This document shows, in pieces, positions 22,906 through 30,990 of a DNA stretch of 38,719 nt. The notes under the pieces are model-generated. The model did not search any database. It saw nothing but the letters and a program-made list of their open reading frames with translations, and was not told the origin of the DNA. A program made the position numbers and the translations under genes. The DNA is from an uncultured bacterium (GTDB lineage Bacteria > Patescibacteriota > Dojkabacteria > CALFHW01), in contig CALFHW010000017.1 in the NCBI GenBank assembly GCA_937876695.1, positions 1 through 38,719 of the forward strand, read 5' to 3'. Numbering within the stretch: the first letter of the stretch is position 1; every line of letters begins with the position of its first letter.

Positions 22906-25439
22906 AGTTGGAATACATCCCCTGATTTGAGTTTGCCTGCTAGTAGAAGCTGGGCTGCTTTGCTGTCGACTCTCAGTTGTACCGCCCTCTTGAGAGAACG
23001 TGCGCCGTAGGTTTGATCAAATCCTTCCCTCGTTATTTCTACAACTAAATTATCGTCAAACACGAACTCTATTCCTTGCAGGGCGAGTTCCTGTTTCTTG
23101 ATCCACAGCAGCTTGCGCACGATTTCTTGGGCATGCACCGGTGAAAGTGGCACAAACATAATTACCGCGTCAAATCTATTTAGAAACTCCATTCTAAACT
23201 GATTGCGCAGCTGCTCTTCGGCTAGAGGCTTTATCTGCTTATAGCTTTTGCCTGCTGCCATCGCCTGAGCGATTTCCCGAGAGCCCGCATTGCTGGTGGC
23301 TACAATCACGCAGCCGCTAAAATCGACTTTCTGGCCTTTGCCGTTGAGGAGCGCGGCGTTATCCAGCACCTGCAGGAATAGATCCAATACTTTAGGGTTG
23401 GCCTTCTCAATTTCGTCTAGCAAAATTAAAGAGTACGGATTCTTTTGGACAAAACCAGTAAGTATTCCTTCTATGTAATCATTTCCGCTTGTTTGACCCA
23501 GTAGGCGCGCCAAGTTCTCGTCTTCCTGATACTCCGACATATCCAGCCTCAACATCAGCTCTGGCCGGCCATAATAGAGATCAGCAATCGTCTGAGAGAG
23601 GAAAGTCTTACCAACGCCGGTGGGCCCATAAAATAAGAAGCTCGCCTGTGGCTTTGTTGAGCTATTGAGCCCAGCGCGCGCCTTTTGCAGCACCGCCGCC
23701 ACTTGTTTGATCGCTTCGTCCTGACCAATCACCCTGCCTGCAATGTCTGCTCCCAGGTTTATGATGTTCTGTCTATCGCTGTCAGTTTTCGGCAGACCTA
23801 GTGGCGCGCCAGTCTTTTTGGAGAAGAATTCCTCTATCTGGCGCGTGTCTAAATAACCGAGACCCGCGGCGCGCGCTTCCTGCATACAAATAGCCAAGTT
23901 ATCCAGCGCCTTATCAGGCAAAACTTTGATCAGATCTGTCTTCTGACTCAAATCAGTGAGCAGACTCACTGCCCTATAGCTGGCCTTCACTCTATACTTT
24001 CTTTCAAGTATATCTAGTTCATCTAGCAGAATTTGCACGGTAAGCCCTTTGCTGGCTGCCCCCAACTGGATAATTGTAAACAAACTGCTCAATTCAGGTA
24101 GCTGTCTTAAGTATCTCTCAAAACTGCCATCACTGACAGTGGCCACTAATTTCACCTCAACCTCTCTAAGTTGAGCAGCCAGCATAGCGGTCAGTTCACC
24201 TCTGAGTTCTTCGTTTGTGGCTAGTAGCTGATCCAGGTCATCGATATAGAGGATTATGTTTCCTGCCCGCTTTAGCTCGGCAAAGATTTGCTGCATCAGC
24301 AGAGTTATTTGCGCCGGATTATCTAGTCCTAGTAGCTTAGAGACGTTTAACTCCATCACCCTTTTTTCAAGCAGGCCATCAGGGACCAACTCCGCCAGCA
24401 CCCTCATTACTAATGAATTCACCAAGGTAGTTTTGCCGGCTCCAGCTGGTCCAGTAATTAGTGCCATTGCCTCATCAGTTGCCAAGGTAGAGATCAATTG
24501 ATTTAACTGCTGTGATCTCATCGACAGCTTTATCTGCGCCTGCTGCTTTTGCCTACGCAATTTTCGTGAAATCTCGAAGGATAAGTCCTGGCAATACATC
24601 TCTATCGTCGGTGCATAGACACTGGTCAGGCTGGAATTTACCTTGGTAATTGGGCTCACAAGTTGCTCGCGCAGCAACTTGTCTAGAAATGCCTGTTTCT
24701 CGTGTTTTGAGGCTAGCCAGCTTATTAGGCCCGTTATAGAACTACCCTCGACACCAAAGCTACGGGCAGTTTCTGGAATGTAACTCTGTAATAGAGTCAA
24801 GAATAGCGCCTCGACTGTATAATATCTGTATCTGCAGTTTGCTGCCAGCATAAAGCCTTGAATTAGCGACTCAGCTAGAGTTTGCTGCGAGGCGATGCTC
24901 GGCTGCTCATACTTAGCAAGCCAGCTGGAGCTTAGTTGCTGTAGCTCCTTTTCCTCTAACCCTAATCTACTTGCCAAGCTTCTAATATTTTTTGAGGCAA
25001 ACACGCTTGGTCCTAGGTGTTTGAATGGCTTATCAGTATTTAGATCCAGTAGGTTAGATATAATGGTAGTCAGCTCCCTATCGAAATAATCGTCCACCTC
25101 TACCGTCCCACCTGCTTTAGCATCGCTTACATCCCGCAGCTGGCGGTGGCCAAAATTCGACTGGTATCTATTTTTATCTCGCAGTAGATATCTGGCATAG
25201 ATAAAAATATGTGCGCAGTAGCCGATTAAGAAAGATTCCCAACCTAACTCTAAAATTCCCCTGCTCAACATGCCGGCCGCCAATAGCGCTCCAATAGAGA
25301 TTGCACCGATTTGCAAAATACTCCCAAGTACCTCTCCTATTTCGAATAGGTGCGGATTAAGTTTTTTTAGCCTAGAAAAGTCAACCGTCAATCTGACTTC
25401 GCTGCTATTAGTAATATTATTATTCTCCATGCTACTCAT
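22902..25439 (-). CDS. Membrane-anchored double-AAA+ Clp-like ATPase
   Basis: About 845 residues from ATG 25439, which overlaps the previous stop as TAATG; ATG-like starts up to 25460 exist. Near the N-terminus are two hydrophobic helices (ILQIGAISIGALLAAGML, SFLIGYCAHIFIYARYLL), then a Clp N-domain-like region at about 170-260. AAA1 has Walker A GPAGAGKTT (about 326) and Walker B ILYIDDLD, with DD where DE is usual. AAA2 has GPTGVGKTFLSQTIADLYYG (about 602), LILLDEIEKA (about 669) and sensor ATSNAGS, followed by the C-terminal Clp domain. It resembles ClpA/ClpC-type unfoldases, but with a membrane anchor and no visible ClpP-loop assignment. Its place at the head of the pilin-like genes suggests a motor or assembly chaperone for that system. 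Confidence 0.88.
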   Translation of the reverse strand: MSSMENNNITNSSEVRLTVDFSRLKKLNPHLFEIGEVLGSILQIGAISIGALLAAGMLSRGILELGWESFLIGYCAHIFIYARYLLRDKNRYQSNFGHRQLRDVSDAKAGGTVEVDDYFDRELTTIISNLLDLNTDKPFKHLGPSVFASKNIRSLASRLGLEEKELQQLSSSWLAKYEQPSIASQQTLAESLIQGFMLAANCRYRYYTVEALFLTLLQSYIPETARSFGVEGSSITGLISWLASKHEKQAFLDKLLREQLVSPITKVNSSLTSVYAPTIEMYCQDLSFEISRKLRRQKQQAQIKLSMRSQQLNQLISTLATDEAMALITGPAGAGKTTLVNSLVMRVLAELVPDGLLEKRVMELNVSKLLGLDNPAQITLLMQQIFAELKRAGNIILYIDDLDQLLATNEELRGELTAMLAAQLREVEVKLVATVSDGSFERYLRQLPELSSLFTIIQLGAASKGLTVQILLDELDILERKYRVKASYRAVSLLTDLSQKTDLIKVLPDKALDNLAICMQEARAAGLGYLDTRQIEEFFSKKTGAPLGLPKTDSDRQNIINLGADIAGRVIGQDEAIKQVAAVLQKARAGLNSSTKPQASFLFYGPTGVGKTFLSQTIADLYYGRPELMLRLDMSEYQEDENLARLLGQTSGNDYIEGILTGFVQKNPYSLILLDEIEKANPKVLDLFLQVLDNAALLNGKGQKVDFSGCVIVATSNAGSREIAQAMAAGKSYKQIKPLAEEQLRNQFRMEFLNRFDAVIMFVPLSPVHAQEIVRKLLWIKKQELALQGIEFVFDDNLVVEITREGFDQTYGARSLKRAVQLRVDSKAAQLLLAGKLKSGDVFQL

Positions 25440-25768
25440 TATGCTAGTGCCCATAGCCAAAGTAGAACTACAGGTAGTAAAGGCAAGAGAATGTAAGTTA
25501 TCCAGGCAATAATAGCGATTGCTGTTCCAATTAACTGGACAACCCCGCCAAATAACAGCATAAATAGCCTAGCTGGCAGAGAAAACACCAAACTGGCTGC
25601 TGATCTGCTTTGATATAAGGGTACGAATAAGTATCTAATGCTAACATCCAGCCTGGTGCGCTGGGCTAGGCCGTTGAGTACGCCAGCTATACTTCTGAGC
25701 AGATCAAACTGCCGTTCAAAGTACCACCATATCCAGAAACCTAGCAAGAACTCTTTAAATATTTGCAC
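25439..25768 (-). CDS. Small membrane protein upstream of the Clp-like ATPase
   Basis: A 109-residue protein with a short aromatic N-terminal segment (FLLGFWIWWYFERQF), an amphipathic middle region, and two C-terminal hydrophobic helices (FVPLYQS to SLPARLFMLLFGGVVQLIG, then IIAWITYILLPLLPVVLLWL). Its TAA stop overlaps the ATPase ATG by one base (TAATG), so their translation is likely coupled and the proteins may contact each other at the membrane. It starts 27 nt after the winged-helix regulator gene. I do not recognise the family. Confidence 0.75.
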   Translation of the reverse strand: MQIFKEFLLGFWIWWYFERQFDLLRSIAGVLNGLAQRTRLDVSIRYLFVPLYQSRSAASLVFSLPARLFMLLFGGVVQLIGTAIAIIAWITYILLPLLPVVLLWLWALA

Positions 25769-25795
25769 GGGCAGTGCTACCTTTATAAGCTTAAA

Positions 25796-26389
25796 TTAGC
25801 TAATCAGGTCCTCGTGTGTGCCAAGTAGCATCAGTTTGGGCCCCAATAGCAGCTCTAACACAAAAGAGTCTTTGCGTCTTTTGCGAAGCTCAAAATCTTT
25901 AGCAGAGAACACAGTGTAATTGATTTCCTTCTCTTCCTTGGTCTCGTACTCACCAACAATTCTATTCAATTCCTCTAGCTCGACGTCACCTATGACCACC
26001 ATATCTACTTGATGTCCAGAAAGGCTGGTACCATTGAGATATAAGCCTGTCAGAATGATAAAGTCAATCTTACCTAGCTTAGGCAGATTTCGCAATAGAT
26101 CGCCTCCAAGACCAAAAGTCTTGAATACCATTCCTCTAAGCTCCTCATAAAACGGCGCTTGCCTGCTGAGCATATAGTACTTTCTATTTCCCCTAGCCTC
26201 TGATTTGAGAACCTTTATCTCCTCAAGCCTCATTAGCTCTCTACGTACAGCATTAATCTCTTCTTTAAGCTCTCTGACAGCGCCCCTTAAGTGAACTGGC
26301 ACATCGGGCTGAGTAAAGAAGTACTTCAACAACTTTATCCTCACTCTAGACACAAATAACATATCTACGGCTTTTCTAGTATTTTGCAT
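25796..26389 (-). CDS. Winged-helix regulator with nucleotidyltransferase-like tail
   Basis: A 197-residue protein. Residues 8-75 form a winged helix (VSRVRIKLLKYFFTQPD, LKEEINAVRRELMRLEEIKV, then the wing SEARGNRKYYML). After a linker (about 80-100), residues 105-190 resemble a small nucleotidyltransferase fold (KIDFIILTGLYLNGTS, HQVDMVVIGDVELEELN, INYTVFSAKDFELR), in which VDMVVIGDV stands where an Asp-x-Asp pair normally sits; the pair is incomplete and GxS is weak, so catalysis is doubtful. Similar wHTH-NTase fusions are known in archaea and Patescibacteria. A consensus promoter with a palindrome across its -10 lies directly upstream. It is the first gene of the long run containing the pilin-like cluster, and may regulate itself and that run. 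The function is inferred. Confidence 0.78.
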   Translation of the reverse strand: MQNTRKAVDMLFVSRVRIKLLKYFFTQPDVPVHLRGAVRELKEEINAVRRELMRLEEIKVLKSEARGNRKYYMLSRQAPFYEELRGMVFKTFGLGGDLLRNLPKLGKIDFIILTGLYLNGTSLSGHQVDMVVIGDVELEELNRIVGEYETKEEKEINYTVFSAKDFELRKRRKDSFVLELLLGPKLMLLGTHEDLIS

Positions 26390-26415
26390 TGAATTTTGAG
26401 CTTTGGCCTATATTA

Positions 26416-26441
26416 AATCAGTCGTGTTCGCGTAACTGATT
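26416..26441. promoter_or_regulatory. Operator-like inverted repeat upstream of the winged-helix regulator
   Basis: AATCAGT at 26416-26422 and ACTGATT at 26435-26441 form a perfect 7-bp inverted repeat with a 12-nt spacer. It overlaps the -10 box of the minus-strand promoter and the expected transcription start. The arm and centre-to-centre spacing (about 19 nt, roughly two turns) suit a dimeric winged-helix protein. It lies in the 93-nt gap after recA. A recA terminator is less likely because no T-run follows on the minus strand. Confidence 0.5.
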
Positions 26442-26467
26442 ATATTTTATTAGCCCTCCTGAGTCCA
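26439..26467 (-). promoter_or_regulatory. Promoter of the winged-helix regulator / pilin-like operon
   Basis: On the minus strand, -35 TGGACT (26462-26467, four of six matches to TTGACA), a 17-nt spacer, and a perfect -10 TATAAT (26439-26444). Transcription would start near 26432, leaving a leader of about 43 nt. It is the strongest sigma-70-type promoter I can see in the window. No comparable promoter or terminator is apparent between it and the end of the SpoIID-like gene, so it could drive the whole run. Confidence 0.6.
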
Positions 26468-26482
26468 GCAATTTGTTCAAAA

Positions 26483-27583
26483 CTATTTCTCAATACTGGC
26501 TGCAACCTTTACTGCTTGGTATATCTCTTTGCGTAGTTTATCGTTCTCTAGAAGTAATACCTTGACCGCGTCTCTACCTTGGCCCAATTGCTCATCCTTG
26601 TACTTCATCCAACTACCGCTCTTCTCAATGACTTTGAAGGTCACCGCTGCGTCCACAAGTGAAGAAATTTTATCAATGCCGTGAGGGTAAATGATATCAA
26701 AAGTGGCTTCTCTGAAAGGTGGCGCCATCTTATTTTTGACTACCTTCACTTTAACTACATGTCCAGTGACATCTTCATTGGTGCCTAGTTTTTCCTTTTT
26801 ACGAATATCCATGCGAACTGAGGCGTAGAACTTCAACGCATTACCTCCGGTAGTAGTCTCAGGATTACCGAACATCACCCCGATCTTCATACGCAGTTGG
26901 TTTAGGAAAATAACAGTAGTACCCGTCTTACTTGCAATTGCAGTAATTTTTCGTAATGCCTGGCTCATAAGTCTAGCTTGCAGACCCATATGCGAATCAC
27001 CCATCTCGCCTTCGATCTCAGCCCTAGGGGTAAGTGCAGCCACTGAGTCCACCACGATGACATCTACTCCGCCCGATCTAACCAGCGTCTCCACGATCTC
27101 CAATGCTTGCTCGCCGTAGTCTGGCTGGGACAGGTATAGCTCCTCTAGATTGATACCGATTTTTTTTGCATATGTAGGGTCCATAGCGTGTTCAGCATCT
27201 ACAAAGGCAGCAATGCCTCCAGCAGCCTGGGCCTCAGCGATTATATGAAGCGCTAAGGTTGTTTTTCCTGAAGACTCTGGTCCATAGATCTCCACAATCC
27301 TACCCTTTGGGACGCCGCCTATTCCTAAAGCAATATCCAGCGATAGCGCTCCAGTGGAAATCGCCTCTACATCTCTGCGTAGCGCGCCACTTCCAAGAGT
27401 CATAATTGACCCCTTCCCGAACTGCTTTTCTATCTGCTGGAAGGCCACGTCAACGGCTTTAAGCTTATCGCTATTTACAGCCACCCTGGGCTTTTGCTGC
27501 TGCTTTGCAACTGTTTCATCGGCCGCAACTTCTGCGCTCTCAACCTCTATTTCCTGCGATTTATCTTTATTAACCTTTGACAT
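26483..27583 (-). CDS. recA: Recombinase RecA
   Basis: A 366-residue RecA. The core is highly conserved: [14 protein letters not shown], Walker [10 protein letters not shown] at about residue 98, the Walker B-like [20 protein letters not shown], loop L1/L2 parts [18 protein letters not shown] and [20 protein letters not shown], and the [13 protein letters not shown] segment. It binds ssDNA, forms filaments and drives homologous pairing and repair. Compared with E. coli it has an extra ~30 charged residues at the N-terminus ([20 protein letters not shown]), while the acidic C-terminal tail is short. No LexA-type SOS box is visible upstream; instead three tandem 11-12 nt repeats occupy the gap. 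The ribosome binding site is weak. Confidence 0.97.
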   Translation of the reverse strand: MSKVNKDKSQEIEVESAEVAADETVAKQQQKPRVAVNSDKLKAVDVAFQQIEKQFGKGSIMTLGSGALRRDVEAISTGALSLDIALGIGGVPKGRIVEIYGPESSGKTTLALHIIAEAQAAGGIAAFVDAEHAMDPTYAKKIGINLEELYLSQPDYGEQALEIVETLVRSGGVDVIVVDSVAALTPRAEIEGEMGDSHMGLQARLMSQALRKITAIASKTGTTVIFLNQLRMKIGVMFGNPETTTGGNALKFYASVRMDIRKKEKLGTNEDVTGHVVKVKVVKNKMAPPFREATFDIIYPHGIDKISSLVDAAVTFKVIEKSGSWMKYKDEQLGQGRDAVKVLLLENDKLRKEIYQAVKVAASIEK

Positions 27584-27623
27584 AATATTTTACTTATTAA
27601 ATTAACTAGTGAAGTTTCGCATC

Positions 27624-27657
27624 TATTTCTAAAGAATTCCTAAAGTATTTCTTAAAG
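27624..27657. repeat. Three tandem 11-12 nt repeats upstream of recA
   Basis: Three directly abutting near-copies read TATTTCTAAAG (27624-27634), AATTCCTAAAG (27635-27645) and TATTTCTTAAAG (27646-27657) on the + strand. All share the core TTC-C/T-TAAAG pattern. They sit about 40-75 nt before the recA ATG, in a 104-nt intergenic gap, where an activator or repressor could bind. The period of one helical turn puts the sites on the same face. By chance such short A+T-rich similarity is possible, so support is moderate. Confidence 0.45.
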
Positions 27658-27687
27658 GAGCTTTAAATTCTAATTACGCACACCCAC

Positions 27688-28956
27688 CTATAATACTCTA
27701 ACATACTTGCCGAGTACCCAAGCATCTCTACCTTCGTATTTAATCTTATACCAACCACTTCTAGACTCTACCCACTCGAAAAATTGTCCGGGTGAGACCT
27801 TGCCTACTGCGGCCGAGTTAACAGTCGGATTCTGGCGCACATTGAGCGATCCCGTTTCCGTCGAGGTTACCTCTAGCACCTTCACGCCTGCCCTATCAAC
27901 TTCAAACTCAACTGTAATAACTGCTTGCTCAAATACCTGGCCACTAGCTGTGCGCAGCACAAATTCCTCTTTGATCTTCCCTCCTGGAAATGGCGCTAGT
28001 ACCTTCAGTTCAAATTGTTTTTCTTGCCCGGGCCTAATGCTATCACCTTCCTGAAGAAGTGGTAATTGAGACTTTGATACCCAAACGCCATTGACGAATA
28101 AATTGCTATCTCGGCCTGACTTGGTGCTAAACAGCAGATTACTATCGTCATCTTCGTAGACTGTATACTCGCTATCATTTACCACCTTGACCTTCAAAAC
28201 CACTTGGCTGCCCATGCGCGGCGAGCCTGTAGGACCCTGATAGTCCTTAATCGACAGCTTATACTGCCTGGGAGTCGGCTTGTAGCTAGCGGTGATCCTT
28301 CTCTGGCTATCTGCGAATGCAGGTTTCCAACTCCCAAATAATTCGCTGGCCGTCACATTCACTACGCTAGTATCTAGGTTCTTTTGCAACGCCAGGCCTG
28401 CTAAACTGATGTTCTCGGGCTTTATTGAGTTTTCATTCAACAACTTGATGATCAGCCGCTCTAGTGCAGGCCTGGCGCTAATTGTGAAATCGCTATCCCC
28501 TTTATCCGCGAGGTAAGCGATGTGAATTGGTCTATCAGCAGATCCTTCCACCAAAAGCTCTCTCTCTACCCCGCCCGTAATCCCCTCGTAGACATTGCCG
28601 CTACTATCCACTACGAAGTGAAACGGAATATCGCGAAAATTGTAACGATAAGAACTCAAGTAATAGAATAACCCTTTGTACCAACTCTGAGCGTCCACTG
28701 TCTCACCTGCAGGCAAAAATATCGGTGTTATTAGCAGTGACTTAGGCCTAGAAAAATTCTCACCTTCTCCAATGGTGCTTTGGTCGAGCTTCAGATCGTT
28801 TTTACTGATCACTCTGAGGAGTTGTTGATCTTGAGCTTTGATACTAACCAGAGGTAATAAAGTGCCATAGGTAGGCAATAACCAGACGACAGAGATCAAC
28901 CCTATTAACAGTAGTTTGACCCCAGTTGTAACCTTAGAATGAAAATTAAATCCCAT
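27688..28956 (-). CDS. Exported PGRP/amidase-like protein with C-terminal SH3 domain
   Basis: A 422-residue exported protein. Signal anchor at about 12-36 (LLLIGLISVVWLLPTYGTLL). Residues about 70-225 look like the N-acetylmuramoyl-L-alanine amidase / peptidoglycan-recognition fold (RDIPFHFVVDSSGNVYEGITGG, IHIAYLADKGDSDFT, ALERLIIKLLNENSIKPENI). The expected first zinc ligand in the HHT-type strand is absent (PIFLPAGETVDAQSW), and the C-terminal His/Asp pair is not visible, so the domain may bind peptidoglycan without cutting it. The middle is strand-rich and Ig-like, and the last 60 residues form an SH3-like module (SLNVRQNPTVNSAAVGKVSP, GWYKIKYEGRDAWVLGKYV). It is adjacent to recA upstream and holA downstream. 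Confidence 0.75.
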   Translation of the reverse strand: MGFNFHSKVTTGVKLLLIGLISVVWLLPTYGTLLPLVSIKAQDQQLLRVISKNDLKLDQSTIGEGENFSRPKSLLITPIFLPAGETVDAQSWYKGLFYYLSSYRYNFRDIPFHFVVDSSGNVYEGITGGVERELLVEGSADRPIHIAYLADKGDSDFTISARPALERLIIKLLNENSIKPENISLAGLALQKNLDTSVVNVTASELFGSWKPAFADSQRRITASYKPTPRQYKLSIKDYQGPTGSPRMGSQVVLKVKVVNDSEYTVYEDDDSNLLFSTKSGRDSNLFVNGVWVSKSQLPLLQEGDSIRPGQEKQFELKVLAPFPGGKIKEEFVLRTASGQVFEQAVITVEFEVDRAGVKVLEVTSTETGSLNVRQNPTVNSAAVGKVSPGQFFEWVESRSGWYKIKYEGRDAWVLGKYVRVL

Positions 28957-28960
28957 ACTA

Positions 28961-29872
28961 CTATATTAGGGCAATAAACAGCTTTAGGCCAGCTTCAGGC
29001 ATAAGTTTACCCGACTTAATTGCTAGGTCGAGGTCGGCTAGTTTTAGAATCAGGAAGTTGAGCTTCCTGCTTCCGAGTTTGCTCAGTACCGAGCTGTGCT
29101 TTTTACGCAGGAAAGGCGGCAAAGTGCTCAGACCGATCTCGATTTGGTGCATACCGCGCAACTGTGATGCCAAAAATCCGATAATAAGTTGTACCGCAAC
29201 TTGCTGTCTAAGTAGTTCGGAGAGTAATTCATATGCTTGTTTCTTATTGTTTACTGATAAACTGAATAACTCCCAAACCTCCTGATCTAGTGGCTTGGAG
29301 ATAATATCAAAGTCTTCGCTGTGAACTTGTTTCCGATCCTCTGCGGTCACCAAAGTGATGAGTTTGCGCACTTCATTTGCGATAGTCAACATATCGAACC
29401 CCTCTAATCTGCCTGTAAGCTCCTGTGTCACTGCCGCCGAAGTCTCTAAGCCCGCAGCTGCAATCATTTTGCGAATCAAGTCCTTTTTATCTGCGGGCAG
29501 CTCCTTGCCGTATTCATATACATGGTGGGACTTCTTGGCTGTTTTGTACAGAGATGTCCGTTTATCTAAATTGCCAGTTTGAAACAAAATCAATTCTAGA
29601 TCCTGCAGTAGCTTCGCACCATCATCTTGAACTTGAAGAAGTTTCTCTAAATCCTTGCGGACTGCGGTAGCAGCAGAAAATGGGCCGCGCAACAAAACTA
29701 TTTGCACCTGTTCTTTTGCAAAAAGCCCTACTCCACCGCTCAGCTCGGTGACTTTGCCGATTGAATCTAGCTCCTCCAGATCGTAACTATGATACTGTTT
29801 ATCTAACAACAGTTCAGATAGTTTCTGTATCGCGAAATACTCACCAGGGCCGCCAATTAGGGTTAACTTCAT
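28961..29872 (-). CDS. holA: DNA polymerase III subunit delta
   Basis: A 303-residue HolA-type protein. The N-terminal domain lacks a Walker A motif, as expected for delta, and shows a strand/helix pattern (LTLIGGPGEYFAIQKLSELL, FAKEQVQIVLLRGP). The middle AAA+-like part includes LELILFQTGNLDKRTSLYK and the lid ITLVTAEDRKQVHSEDFDII. The C-terminal collar helices (EVWELFSLSVNNKKQAYELL, VQLIIGFLASQLRGMHQIEI) match the family. Delta loads the sliding clamp by opening the beta ring. It shares ATGA with the upstream proline-rich gene, and ends next to the PGRP-like gene. Divergence is typical for this subunit, so the assignment rests on overall pattern. Confidence 0.82.
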   Translation of the reverse strand: MKLTLIGGPGEYFAIQKLSELLLDKQYHSYDLEELDSIGKVTELSGGVGLFAKEQVQIVLLRGPFSAATAVRKDLEKLLQVQDDGAKLLQDLELILFQTGNLDKRTSLYKTAKKSHHVYEYGKELPADKKDLIRKMIAAAGLETSAAVTQELTGRLEGFDMLTIANEVRKLITLVTAEDRKQVHSEDFDIISKPLDQEVWELFSLSVNNKKQAYELLSELLRQQVAVQLIIGFLASQLRGMHQIEIGLSTLPPFLRKKHSSVLSKLGSRKLNFLILKLADLDLAIKSGKLMPEAGLKLFIALI

Positions 29873-30942
29873 TTAAGTTCAATTATAACAGCGCCGGCTG
29901 TCAACTCGATAGCAGCCACATCAGCCGGCTGTTGGCCAACCTGTATTAACTTGCTGAATAGATCCCCTGGGTCTTGCAAATTCACAAAATCAAAGCCACT
30001 TTGTAAGCCATCTCTGGCAATATTCCTGACAAACTCCGGTAACTCCACCGAACTGATTTTTAGCTTAGATAAAGTGAAACTGCCATCGTCTAACGTAAAA
30101 TACGCAATCAACCACAATGGCTCGCCCTGAGACTCTAGGTTGCGGTAGAGAATTAGTTGATCATCTGAAATCTCCAGATACATCCCTCTAGCTAGTTCAA
30201 TCCTGGAAGCGAATATTTCTGCTAGCTCATTTTGCTTCAGAGTCAGCTTTTTACTGCTACTTGCTTGGTTAATGAGGCTACTGAGCAGTTGCGCATTTGC
30301 CTCGTTGTTTGGAGACTGTGGGATCTGGCTGGCAGCTTGCGTGCTAACTTCAGTATTCAGTAGCTCTTTAAACGGTTCCCATAGCTGCGCAGGTCTAATC
30401 AGCAAGAATAAAGCCGCCAGGAAAAGGAGAACCAAAGGCAGAAAACACCCAAAACATCCTAAGGTTCTGCATCCTAGCCTGGGAATGATTCTTAGACAGC
30501 CTTTACCTCTGCGTTTGGTGGGTGGAACAACTGCAACACTTGAGGGTGAAACGCTTGCGACTTCTGGTTGGAGAACTGGTAGCTGCGGTATTGGCTGGAC
30601 AACCGGCTGCACAGGCGCTGCTTGGACTACTTGCTGCTGCTGTGGAGCAACCACTGATTGTGTAACGATTGGCTGCAACGGTTGTGTGATAGGAATAACG
30701 GGTTCCACGCCAGGTACTATTGCGGGCTCCGTTTCTGGCAATGGCTCTGCTATTGGCTCTGGTGCAATAGGATTTGGTAATACCTGAGGATTGCTCGTAG
30801 TTGCAACTTGTTGTTGAATACTGGAACGCATCTGCCCTATTGACTGGTTCTGGGATGGAGTCTGAGCTGAGCTTGGCGCCAGCTGAGACGCTGTCTTCAG
30901 CTCTGAAGTACTTAAACTATTGCTATCTGATTTGTCTGCCAT
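29869..30942 (-). CDS. Anchored protein with Pro/Gln-rich cytoplasmic tail
   Basis: A 357-residue protein of unknown function. Residues 1-145 are low complexity, rich in Pro, Gln, Val and Ser (AAPVQPVVQPIPQLPVLQPE). A Lys/Arg patch (TKRRGKG) precedes a cluster of four Cys (GCLRIIPRLGCRTLGCFGC) at the border of the single hydrophobic helix (FLPLVLLFLAALFLLI). The remaining ~170 residues are probably exported and mixed alpha/beta (SSKKLTLKQNELAEIFASRI, YLEISDDQLILYRN). The tail may be a flexible linker. The Cys cluster next to the membrane could be lipidated or redox active, but this is speculation. It is translationally coupled to holA (ATGA). Confidence 0.7.
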   Translation of the reverse strand: MADKSDSNSLSTSELKTASQLAPSSAQTPSQNQSIGQMRSSIQQQVATTSNPQVLPNPIAPEPIAEPLPETEPAIVPGVEPVIPITQPLQPIVTQSVVAPQQQQVVQAAPVQPVVQPIPQLPVLQPEVASVSPSSVAVVPPTKRRGKGCLRIIPRLGCRTLGCFGCFLPLVLLFLAALFLLIRPAQLWEPFKELLNTEVSTQAASQIPQSPNNEANAQLLSSLINQASSSKKLTLKQNELAEIFASRIELARGMYLEISDDQLILYRNLESQGEPLWLIAYFTLDDGSFTLSKLKISSVELPEFVRNIARDGLQSGFDFVNLQDPGDLFSKLIQVGQQPADVAAIELTAGAVIIELK

Positions 30943-30990
30943 ACTAATATACTAAACCATTAGCGGCTGCCGCGCAAAACTACTCGCAAC

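Noticed and set aside
16191-25768. Complete type IV secretion system
   Set aside because: Only pilin-like hairpin proteins are present; no VirB4, VirB6, VirB8-10 or coupling protein was found in the window.
26416-26441. Hairpin after recA as a rho-independent terminator
   Set aside because: On the minus strand the 7-bp stem has a 12-nt loop and is followed by TAATATAGG, not a T-run; overlap with a consensus promoter fits an operator better.
30272-30787. A 171-codon open frame on + antisense to the Pro/Gln-rich gene
   Set aside because: It is rich in Cys, Gly and Thr and is the mirror of the low-complexity tail on the minus strand; it has no motif and the minus gene is coupled to holA.
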